Source: RHKX01 sp964497825
GTDB lineage: Bacteria; Actinomycetota; Thermoleophilia; Solirubrobacterales; 70-9
Assembly (NCBI GenBank): GCA_964497825.1
Contig: CAZCFA010000019.1
Coordinates: forward strand, 1-43,741
DNA: 43,741 nt
Direction of reading: 5' to 3'
The notes beneath the pieces were generated by a model. That model did no database searches, was not told the DNA's origin, and saw nothing but the letters and a program-made list of their open reading frames with translations. The position numbers and the translations under genes are program-made. Position 1 is the first letter of the stretch, and each line of letters starts with the position of its first letter. Positions 31,787 to 40,078 of this stretch are shown in pieces.

Positions 31787-31831
31787 GGTGGCCGCGGGAC
31801 GGGGGGTGACGGACGCACGTTCGATGGCGGC

Positions 31832-31846
31832 ACTCTACGTTACGCT
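31832..31846. promoter_or_regulatory. Overlapping divergent -10 elements (Nudix/rubredoxin)
   Basis: On the minus strand TAGAGT (complement of 31832-31837) points to the Nudix gene; on the plus strand TACGTT (31836-31841) or TACGCT (31841-31846) lies 10-15 nt before the rubredoxin ATG. The two promoters nearly share DNA, so they may exclude each other. Confidence 0.4.
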
Positions 31847-31856
31847 CGGTGGTCCG

Positions 31857-32039
31857 ATGACCGAGATCGTCGTCAAGCAGCAGTGGATCTGCACCTCGTG
31901 CGGCTACGTCTACGACCCCGATGAGGGCGATCCCGACGGAGGCATCCCGGCCGGGACCGAGTTCGTCGACATCCCCGACGACTGGTTCTGCCCGGTCTGC
32001 GGCGCGCGCAAGAGCGAGTTCGAGCCGCTCGAGGGTTAG
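31857..32039 (+). CDS. Rubredoxin
   Basis: A 60-residue iron protein for single-electron transfer. The Fe(Cys)4 site is C12-x2-C15 in WICTSCGYVYDP and C45-x2-C48 in WFCPVCGARKSEFE; the GDPDGGIPAGTEFVDIPDDW linker is diagnostic. ATG 31857 gives the normal length; an in-frame ATG at 31824 would add 11 residues and precede the promoter element. Electron partners (alkane hydroxylase, reductase) are not encoded nearby. Confidence 0.95.
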   Translation: MTEIVVKQQWICTSCGYVYDPDEGDPDGGIPAGTEFVDIPDDWFCPVCGARKSEFEPLEG

Positions 32040-32070
32040 CGAGCGGGCGCGCCGCGCGGGGCCGCGCGGA

Positions 32071-32132
32071 GCCGCGCCGGGTCGCGCGGGGCGGCGCGTC
32101 TCGGGGCGCGTGGGACCGCGCCGGGTCGCGCG
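32071..32132. repeat. GC-only direct repeat
   Basis: CCGCGCCGGGTCGCGCG occurs twice, starting at 32072 and 32116 (44 bp apart), in a stretch of almost pure G and C that opens the 705-bp gene-free region 32040-32744. Confidence 0.65.
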
Positions 32133-32240
32133 TTGCGCGGGAAGGCCGGCGGGACCGCGTGGGGGCAGCGCGTCGTGTGGGCGTGCAAGGCCGCGGGTCC
32201 GCGTCGACGGGAACCGGCGGACGGGGTGCCCTCACGCGCT

Positions 32241-32602
32241 CGATACCCACGGATATCACGCCGATATCCAGGAGTCGCGCGGGGGCCGAGCAAAGCTCGG
32301 GACCGACCCGACTCTGGGCGCTCGATATCCGCGGATATCACGCCGATATCCGGGAGTCGCGGTCCCAGCGACTCGCGGCCAACGCGACTGGATGCGATAC
32401 CGACGGCTATCCCGCCGATAGCCAGCGGGATGGGTGCCGGCGCCGCGGGCCCCTGACCCCACCAACCGCGACCGACCGACCCGTCTCGATCGATACCCGC
32501 GGCTATCGCGCTGATAGCCAGGGAATGCGGCCTCCGACGGGGCCCCACCATCCGCCTACCGCGACCGATCCGATATCACTGGATATCTCCCCGATATCCA
32601 GG
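32241..32602. repeat. Array B: five GATATC/GCTATC three-half-site elements
   Basis: Elements have right-hand palindromes at 32251-32269, 32333-32351, 32405-32423, 32501-32519 and 32581-32599, all with 5-nt spacers. Each is preceded by a GATAYC half-site whose start (32242, 32324, 32396, 32492, 32572) is exactly 21 bp before the start of the right arm. Elements 3 and 4 have GGCTATC/GATAGCC arms instead of GGATATC/GATATCC, so both arms changed together and pairing is kept. Element period is 72-96 bp, longer than in array A. No gene is evident here; the region ends at bioA. Confidence 0.9.
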
Positions 32603-32719
32603 CGACGCGACCGCCGGACGGGGGCCGCCGGTCCGGCAGCGTCGCTGGTGCGCGGCGGTGAGCGCCGGTCCCGATCCCGCCGGTACGGCCGCTCGCGGCT
32701 CAGCCTGCGCTGGACGCTG

Positions 32720-32747
32720 GGCGCTAGGCGCTGGGCGCTGGGCGCTA
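32720..32747. repeat. Four 7-bp repeats containing the bioA stop codon
   Basis: GGCGCT(A/G) occurs four times without interruption. Read on the minus strand, copies 1 and 4 contain TAG, and copy 4 supplies the bioA stop codon. Confidence 0.75.
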
Positions 32748-34166
32748 GGCGGCCGCGTCTTGGCGGGCCTCGACGTCGCGGGCGTCGCCGGCGACGCGGG
32801 TGGCGCGGGTGGCGCGATCCGTGCGGGTGCCGCGATCGCCGCGGCCGGCGTGGATCGCCGGCGGCTTCTCGGCCCTGCCCTCGTAGGCGTCCGCGACCGC
32901 CGCCCGGATCGATTCGGCGCTGATCGCGACGAGGCGCTCGAGGTCGCGCTTGCTGATCGCCGGCGGCGGCATCAGCACGACGGTGTCGCCGAGCGGGCGA
33001 ACGATCGCGCCGCGCTCGCGCGCCGCCAGCGTCACCCGATGGCCGAGCCGCAGGCTCGGATCGTGCTCGCCGAGGTCGATCCCGGCCATCAGGCCGCGGC
33101 CGCGGACCTCGGCGACCTCGTCGAGCGCCGCGACGTCGCCGAGCAGCTCGCCGAGCAGCCTGATCTTCGGCTGGATCCGCAGCAGCGTCCGCTCCTCGTC
33201 GAAGACGTCGAGGCTGGCGATCGCGGCCGCGCAGGCGAGCGGGTTGCCGGTGAACGTGTGGCCGTGGAAGAAGGTGCGGAACTGCTCGTGCTCGCCGAGG
33301 AAGCCGGCGTAGATCCGCTCGCTGGCGAGCGTTGCCGCGAGCGGCATGTAGCCGTTGGTCAGGCCCTTGCCGAGGCAGAGCAGGTCGGGCGCGACGCGCT
33401 CCTGCTCGCAGGCGAACATCGTCCCGGTGCGGCCGAAGCCGGTCGCGACCTCGTCGCAGATCAGCAGCACGTCGTGGGCGTCACAGAGCTCGCGCACGCG
33501 GCGCAGGTAGCCGGGCGGCTGCACGAGGATCCCGCCCGCCCCCTGCACGAGCGGCTCGACGATCACCGCCGCGATCTCCTCGCCGTGGCGGCCGAGCAGC
33601 TCCGCCAGCGCCGAGGGGTCGCCGGCCGGCACGCAGTGCTTGTTGAACAGCAGCGGCTCGTAGGCGCCGTGGAAGAGGTCGATGCCGCCGACCGAGACGG
33701 CGCCGATCGTGTCGCCGTGGTAGCCCTCGGCGAGGCCGACGAAGGCGGTCCGCCGCGCGTGCTGGCCGCCGCGCTGGCGCCAGTACTGAAACGCCATCTT
33801 CAGCGCGATCTCGGTCGCGGTCGAGCCCGCGTCGGAGTAGAAGACGCGGGTCAGCCCCGGCGGCGCGATCGCGACCAGCCGAGCCGCCAGCTCGGCCGCC
33901 GGGGCATGGGTCAGCCCCAGCATCGTCGAGTGGGCGACGCGGTCGAGCTGCCGGCGGACCGCCTCGTCGATCCGCGGGTGGCGGTGGCCGTGGACGTTGC
34001 ACCACAGCGACGAGGTGCCGTCGATGTAGCGCCGCCCGTCGGCGTCGATCAGGTCGGTCCCCTCGGCGCGCTCGATGACGACCGGCTGCTCCTCGGTCCA
34101 GCCGCGCTGCTGGGTGAACGGGTGCCATAGGTGCTCGTGGTCGAGCTCGGCGACGGTCCTGCTCAT
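32745..34166 (-). CDS. bioA: Adenosylmethionine-8-amino-7-oxononanoate aminotransferase
   Basis: A 473-residue PLP enzyme that uses SAM as amino donor to make 7,8-diaminopelargonate. BioA features: HLWHPFTQQRGW at 12-23, DGTSSLWCNVHGHRHP, the phosphate-binding DAGSTATEIALKMA, D238 (ICDEVATGFGRTG) and the Schiff-base K267 in CLGKGLTNGYMPLAATL. The last 40 residues (GRGDRGTRTDRATRATRVAG and on) are Arg/Thr-rich and extend beyond the usual length of about 430, ending in a heptamer repeat. ATG 34166 has its own -10, so it is probably transcribed separately from bioBFD, 82 nt upstream. Confidence 0.95.
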   Translation of the reverse strand: MSRTVAELDHEHLWHPFTQQRGWTEEQPVVIERAEGTDLIDADGRRYIDGTSSLWCNVHGHRHPRIDEAVRRQLDRVAHSTMLGLTHAPAAELAARLVAIAPPGLTRVFYSDAGSTATEIALKMAFQYWRQRGGQHARRTAFVGLAEGYHGDTIGAVSVGGIDLFHGAYEPLLFNKHCVPAGDPSALAELLGRHGEEIAAVIVEPLVQGAGGILVQPPGYLRRVRELCDAHDVLLICDEVATGFGRTGTMFACEQERVAPDLLCLGKGLTNGYMPLAATLASERIYAGFLGEHEQFRTFFHGHTFTGNPLACAAAIASLDVFDEERTLLRIQPKIRLLGELLGDVAALDEVAEVRGRGLMAGIDLGEHDPSLRLGHRVTLAARERGAIVRPLGDTVVLMPPPAISKRDLERLVAISAESIRAAVADAYEGRAEKPPAIHAGRGDRGTRTDRATRATRVAGDARDVEARQDAAA

Positions 34167-34175
34167 CGTCGCTGC

Positions 34176-34181
34176 ACGCTA
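34176..34181 (-). promoter_or_regulatory. -10 element of bioA
   Basis: TAGCGT on the minus strand, 9 nt before ATG 34166, no Shine-Dalgarno. Confidence 0.4.
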
Positions 34182-34248
34182 GGCCCGGCGGCGGTCGGAA
34201 GCGAGGCCCGCGGCGTTCGCAAAATGGGGCCTTGCGCGCCGGCGCCGC

Positions 34249-34904
34249 TCAGAGCAGTCCGAGGTCGGGCCAGCCCGCGAAGTCGTCGAGGTCGATCCGC
34301 GGCAGCGTCACGACCTCGACGCCGCCGAGCTCGGCGATCGTCTCCCGGTTGGAGCGGTGGACCCGGGTCGGGCGCTTCGGCCACGGCGTGAGCACGACGG
34401 CGCGGACCTCGAGCTCCGCCGCCCAGGCGGCCTCGATCGTCAGCAGCGTGTGGTTGATCGTGCCGAGGCCGGGGGCGGCGGCGATCACCAGCGGCAACGC
34501 CAGGTCGGCGGCGAGGTTGCGAACCAGGTAGTCGGGGGCGAGCGGGACGAGCAGGCCGCCGACGCCCTCGCAGATCAGGCGCTCGCGGCCGGCGCCCGCG
34601 GCGTGCGCGGCGGCGAGCAGCAGTTGCGGCTCGATCCGCTCGCCCTCGATCTCGGCGCCGAGGTGCGGGGAGACCGGCGGGCCGTAACGGTAGGGCGCGA
34701 TCTCGGCGTCGCTCTGGTCGCTGCCGGAGGCGCGGCGCAGCAGCGCGTGGTCGCTCTCGCCGCCGTCGTCGAGGCCGGAGACGGCGGGCTTGAAGACGGC
34801 GACCTCCGTGCCGGTACTTGCGGCGTTGCGGGCGAGCACCGCGGCGACGACGCTCTTGCCGACGTTGGTGCCGGTACCGGTGACGAACAGCCCGTCGGGC
34901 GGGC

Positions 34905-34908
<4 letters not shown>
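34249..34908 (-). CDS. bioD: Dethiobiotin synthetase
   Basis: A 219-residue ATP-dependent enzyme that closes the ureido ring on diaminopelargonate with CO2. The P-loop is G11-T-G-T-N-V-G-K18-S; VFKPAVSGL and CEGVGGLLVPL are the substrate and Mg-binding blocks. GTG 34908 overlaps the bioF stop (GTGA), the usual coupling in this window; a longer frame to 35001 is only bioF read out of phase. Confidence 0.95.
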
Positions 34909-36193
<1,285 letters not shown>

Positions 36194-36197
<4 letters not shown>

Positions 36198-37414
36198 GCC
36201 GCCTCGCGCCGGGCGGGCCGCGGGTAGGCCGGCGGCTTCGCCTTCTTCGCGATCACCCGCAGCTGGGTCGAGGGATCCCAGAGGTCGGCTTCCTCCTGGC
36301 TGTCGATCAGCTCCTCGATCGGGGTCTTCGGCGCCTCGCCCTCGAGCCAGCCGTCGCGGTTGTCGGGACGCGGGTTGGCGCCGTTGTCGGGCTGGCGGGC
36401 GACGTTGAGGCCGAGATCGGTGAACATCTTGCGGTCGTCGGCGGGCTCGGCCCCGAGCGTCGTCAGGAAGTTGCCCATCATCACCCCGTTCAGCCCGGCC
36501 TTGACCGCCAGCGGCTGCAGCTCGTGCAGGTTCTCGACCCGGCCGCCGCAGAGGCGGAACAGCGCGTCGGGCAGGATCAGGCGGAAGATCGCGATCCACT
36601 TGACGACCTCCCACGGGTCCATCAGCGGGCGCTCGCCGAACTTCGTTCCCGGGCGCGGGTTGAGCAGGTTGATCGGCACCGACGTCGGGTCGATCTCGGC
36701 CAGCTCGAAGGCCATCTCGACCCGCTGGCGCGGCGACTCCCCGAGGTTGAGGATGCCGCCGACGCAGGCCTCCATGCCGGCGGCGCGCACGGCGTCGATC
36801 GTCCTGATCCGCCCCTCGTAGCGGACCGTCGTCGTCACCTCCTCGTAGTAGGAGCGGGCGGTCTCGACGTTGTGGTGGACCCGCTGGACGCCGGCCTCGG
36901 CGAGCTGCGCGGCGCGGTCGGAGGAGATGTGGCCGATCGACGCGCAGCGCTTCAGGTTGGTGTGCTCGGCGACCAGCCGCGCGCCCTCGAGCACCTTCGC
37001 GAAGTCGCGCCGCGACAGCCCCTGGCCCTGGGTGACCATGCAGAAGCGGTGGGCGCCGGCCGCCTCGGCCGCCTTCGCGTGCTCGAGGATCTGCTCCGGC
37101 TCCATCATCGCGTGCATCGGCGTGTCCGCCTCGGCGTAGCGCGACTGGGCGCAGAAGCCGCAGTCCTCGGCGCAGCCGCCCGATTTCGCGTTGACCAGCG
37201 AGCAGAGGTCGGTCGAGTCGCCGAAGTTGTCGCGGCGCACCTCCCAGGCGCGCTCGACCAGGGCGCCGATCTCCTCGTGATCGGTCAGTCCCCCGAGCTC
37301 GATCGCTTCCTCGAACGTGATCAACGGTGCCAACGGGCCCTCCAAGGTCTGCGGCGCGCCTGTTCGCGCGGCCTGGTGCTGCGTCGGCCCGACTGTAGGC
37401 GGGCCCGCGGACAC
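36194..37414 (-). CDS. bioB: Biotin synthase (radical SAM)
   Basis: A radical-SAM enzyme inserting sulfur into dethiobiotin, 406 residues as called. The [4Fe-4S]-SAM motif is C81-x3-C85-x2-C88 (SGGCAEDCGFCAQS); further BioB blocks are HRFCMVTQGQG, RVHHNVETARSYY, GMEACVGGILNLGES and the [2Fe-2S]-site Arg in FRLCGGRVENL. The start is uncertain: GTG 37414 lies inside a TTAGGT element and an inverted repeat, whereas in-frame TTG codons near 37330-37345 follow a GGAGGG and would give MAPLITFEEAIEL. Start of a bioB-bioF-bioD operon. Confidence 0.93.
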
Positions 37415-37458
37415 CTAAACCGGACCAACCCGGGGTCGACCGGCCCGCCGCTTTAGGT
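37413..37458. promoter_or_regulatory. Inverted repeat at the bioB start, candidate biotin operator
   Basis: Arms ACCTAAACCGG (37413-37423) and CCGCTTTAGGT (37448-37458) match in 10 of 11 positions. The inner halves TAAACC and G(G/C)TTTA resemble the half-sites of BirA operators, but the spacing (28 nt) is larger than the usual 14-16 nt. Each arm also contains a TTAGGT that could be a -10 in either direction. It lies between bioB and the divergent sulfatase gene. Confidence 0.45.
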
Positions 37459-37477
37459 TCGAGACAGCGCCGGCGAG

Positions 37478-37483
37478 TACGCT
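37478..37483 (+). promoter_or_regulatory. -10 element of the sulfatase gene
   Basis: TACGCT, 9 nt before ATG 37493; the same hexamer is found before rubredoxin. Confidence 0.4.
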
Positions 37484-37492
37484 GCGCCGCCG

Positions 37493-39073
37493 ATGCGACG
37501 GCAGCTGCTGATCACGCTCGCCTGCGCCGGCCTGGTCGCGGCCGCGATCGTGGCCTGCGGCAGCTCCTCCGGCGGCGACGGCGGCAAGCGCGAGGACCCG
37601 CGTCCCGAGCGGGTCTCGCCGGCGCAGGCGGCGAAGCACCCGAACGTGATCTTCATCTACACCGACGATCAGAACGTCTACGACTTCAAGCGCAAGTTCA
37701 TGCCGAGGACGTTTCGGCTGCTGCGCGATCCCGGCACCAACTTCAGCGACTTCATCGTCGCCACGCCGCTCTGCTGTCCCTCGCGCGCGACCTACATGAG
37801 CGGCGACTACCCGCACAACGACGGCGTCTTCTCCAACCCCTCCGGCTACCGCAACCTGACCGGCAAGTTCAACACGCTGCCGGTCTGGATGCACAACGCC
37901 GGCTACCGGACCGCCTGGATCGGCAAGTACCTGCAGGGCTACGACCAGTACGTCGACCATCCGTTCCGGCAACCGGCCCCGGGGATCGACGACTGGCACG
38001 CGACCTTCGAGCCCCGCTACTACGACTACGACATCGCCGAGGGCGGCGAGAAGGTGCACAAGGGAACCCGCTCGCGCGATTACTACACGACGGTCGTCAC
38101 CAAGATCGCGACCGACCTCGTCGCCGACGCCGCCAAGGGCAGGCGACCGCTGTTTCTGACCCTCAACAACCTCGCCCCCCACCACGGCTTCGGCAAGGGC
38201 GGCCGCTGCAAGGACACGGTGCCGCCGGCGCCGCGCGACGTCGGGCGCGGCAAGCACGGGAAGGTGCCGCGGACGCCGAACTTCGACGAGGCCGACACCT
38301 CCGACAAGCCGCGCGAGGTCGTCCCCTACCCGCCGCTGAAGCGCAGCCGGATCGAGAAGCTCGACCTCGTCGCCGGCTGCCGGCAGGCCTCGCTGGCGGC
38401 CGTCGATCGTGGCATCGCCGCGATCTACAGGGCGGTCAAGAAGGCGGGCGAGCTCAACGACACCGTCTTCATGTTTACCTCCGACAACGGGATCGAGCAG
38501 GGCCAGCACCGGATCGGCGGCAAGAACGTCCCCTACGAGGAGGGGCTGCTGCAGCCGCTCGTGATCCGCGGCGGCAAGCGCGCGCTCGGCGGCCGTCAGG
38601 TCGGCGACGTCGGCGAGCTGACCGCGAACATCGACCTGGCGCCGACGATCCTCGAGCTCGGCGGCGCCAAGCCCTGCGCCCGCCCCGGCAACTGCCGGAC
38701 GCTCGACGGCGCCTCGCTGCTGCCGCTGATCCGGGGCCGGCAGCCGCGGACGCCGTTCGGCCCCGACCGCGAGGTCCTCGTCGAGGGCGGCAAGGGCGGT
38801 ACCGATTGCGGCTACGCGGGGATCCGCGCCCCGGGGCTGATGTTCATGACCCACGACAAGCTCAGCGGCGGCGGCGACTGCGCCCGCAACGTCGCAGAGG
38901 AGCTCTACGACCTCGACGGCTCGCTGACCGGCAACCCCGACCCCTACGAGCTCGACAACCTGCTCTCGCCGGTCACGCCGGGCCACGACGACCCGAAGGT
39001 CAAGGCTGAGGCGAAGCGCCTGCGGGCCCGTCTCGGCGAGCTCCAGGACTGCTCGGGCCGCTCCTGCTGGTAG
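37493..39073 (+). CDS. Lipoprotein sulfatase (type I, formylglycine-dependent)
   Basis: A 526-residue exported hydrolase of sulfate esters. A lipoprotein signal ends at VAC22-GSSSGG. Metal-binding D58 D59 sit in FIYTDDQN; the sulfatase signature is L-C94-C-P-S-R98 with C94 the residue matured to formylglycine (C-x-P-S-R), followed by TYMSGDYPHNDG. MFTSDNGIEQGQHR supplies the C-terminal metal Asp-Asn, and YEEGLLQPLVIRGG the conserved closing block. A formylglycine-generating enzyme must be encoded elsewhere. Substrate unknown. Its 3' end overlaps the convergent esterase gene by 74 bp. Confidence 0.93.
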   Translation: MRRQLLITLACAGLVAAAIVACGSSSGGDGGKREDPRPERVSPAQAAKHPNVIFIYTDDQNVYDFKRKFMPRTFRLLRDPGTNFSDFIVATPLCCPSRATYMSGDYPHNDGVFSNPSGYRNLTGKFNTLPVWMHNAGYRTAWIGKYLQGYDQYVDHPFRQPAPGIDDWHATFEPRYYDYDIAEGGEKVHKGTRSRDYYTTVVTKIATDLVADAAKGRRPLFLTLNNLAPHHGFGKGGRCKDTVPPAPRDVGRGKHGKVPRTPNFDEADTSDKPREVVPYPPLKRSRIEKLDLVAGCRQASLAAVDRGIAAIYRAVKKAGELNDTVFMFTSDNGIEQGQHRIGGKNVPYEEGLLQPLVIRGGKRALGGRQVGDVGELTANIDLAPTILELGGAKPCARPGNCRTLDGASLLPLIRGRQPRTPFGPDREVLVEGGKGGTDCGYAGIRAPGLMFMTHDKLSGGGDCARNVAEELYDLDGSLTGNPDPYELDNLLSPVTPGHDDPKVKAEAKRLRARLGELQDCSGRSCW

Positions 39074-40004
39074 CTCCGTCAGGCTCCGCGCCGGTCCCGC
39101 GGCGGCGCTCGGCCCGCTCGCCGCAGAGCCGCAGCACGTGCGCGTACCAGCGCATGTAGTCGTCCCAGTTGCGGTTCCAGTAGCCGTTGTCGTGGCCGCC
39201 GCCGGAGTGCTTGACGACCGGGGCGACGCCGCCCGCGCGCAGCGCCTGCTCGAACGCGTCGTCGCCGTCGAGGAACGGGTCGTCGTCGCCGGCGTCGAGC
39301 CAGACCTTCAGGCCCGCGTAGGGGTTGGGCTGCTCGCCGGCGATCGCGACGATGTCGTTGGCGTCGAAGTCGGCGGCGTCGTCGAAGGCGCCGTCGGCGG
39401 TCTCGCCCGAGCTCGTCCAGATCGCCGGCGAGTGGCCGGCGACGGCGCAGAAGTCGCCGGGCCGCTGGCGGGCGAGGTCGTAGGCCCCGAAGCCGCCCAT
39501 CGAGATCCCGGCGATCGCGACCCTGGCGGGGTCGATGTCGAAGCGCTCGATCAGGGTCGGGATCACCTCGTCGAGGACGTAGCCGCCCCAGTCGCCGCTC
39601 TCGCGATCGTGCCAGTAGGAGGAGTCGCCGCCGTCGGGGAAGGCGATCACCGGCGCCCGCGTCCGCTGCGCGGCGAGCGCCGCGAACATCGGATCGACGA
39701 GGTAGCTGGTCTCGTTCTCGCCGCGCCCGTGCAGGAAGACGACGAGCCCGCGGTCCTTCGGCGGCGCGCCCTTGGGGACGACGACCTTGACGTCCATCCG
39801 CCGGTCGAGCAGGGCGCTGTCGATCGTCTTCGTGCGGATCTTCGCGCCGTAGGTGTTGCGGGTCGCCTGATCCTGCAGCCAGAGCCGATCGACCGCCAGC
39901 GACGCGGCGGCGACGAGCACCGCGGCGACGATCCGCAGCGCAACGTAGCGGCGCGAGTGCGGGGAGCCGGCCGCCCGCGGCGAGGAAGCGTCGGGCTCGC
40001 TCAT
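39000..40004 (-). CDS. Membrane-anchored alpha/beta-hydrolase esterase
   Basis: A 334-residue esterase of the PHB-depolymerase/esterase-D-like type. A signal anchor lies at 20-40. The oxyanion block VVFLHGRGENETSYL (88-102) is followed by the nucleophile elbow G166-I-S168-M-G-G, an acid candidate in DAGDDDPFLDG (about D242), and H271 in SGGGHDNGYWNRNW. The last about 40 residues (RRRGTGAEPDGATSRSGPSS and on) are read antisense to the sulfatase C-terminus and look non-conserved, so the overlap may come from extension into the neighbour. ATG 40004 follows a TACCGT hexamer. Confidence 0.87.
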   Translation of the reverse strand: MSEPDASSPRAAGSPHSRRYVALRIVAAVLVAAASLAVDRLWLQDQATRNTYGAKIRTKTIDSALLDRRMDVKVVVPKGAPPKDRGLVVFLHGRGENETSYLVDPMFAALAAQRTRAPVIAFPDGGDSSYWHDRESGDWGGYVLDEVIPTLIERFDIDPARVAIAGISMGGFGAYDLARQRPGDFCAVAGHSPAIWTSSGETADGAFDDAADFDANDIVAIAGEQPNPYAGLKVWLDAGDDDPFLDGDDAFEQALRAGGVAPVVKHSGGGHDNGYWNRNWDDYMRWYAHVLRLCGERAERRRGTGAEPDGATSRSGPSSPGARRDGPAGASPQP

Positions 40005-40011
40005 GCAGGCG

Positions 40012-40017
40012 ACGGTA
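40012..40017 (-). promoter_or_regulatory. -10 element of the esterase gene
   Basis: TACCGT on the minus strand, 7 nt before ATG 40004, no Shine-Dalgarno. Confidence 0.4.
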
Positions 40018-40051
40018 CCCCAGCGGCCGCGCCGAACCGCGCGCCTTGTGA

Positions 40052-40078
40052 GAAGTAGTAAGTTCTACTTCCTACTTT
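40052..40078 (+). promoter_or_regulatory. AT-rich operator/promoter of the carboxylase genes
   Basis: GAAGTAG (40052-40058) and CTACTTC (40065-40071) are perfect 7-bp inverted arms around TAAGTT, and a third half-site CTACTTT follows at 40072-40078, running into the TTG start codon (40077). TACTTC at 40066-40071 can be a -10. The low GC of this 27-bp stretch stands out. A TetR-like regulator of acyl-CoA metabolism is a plausible ligand, but none is encoded beside it. Confidence 0.55.
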
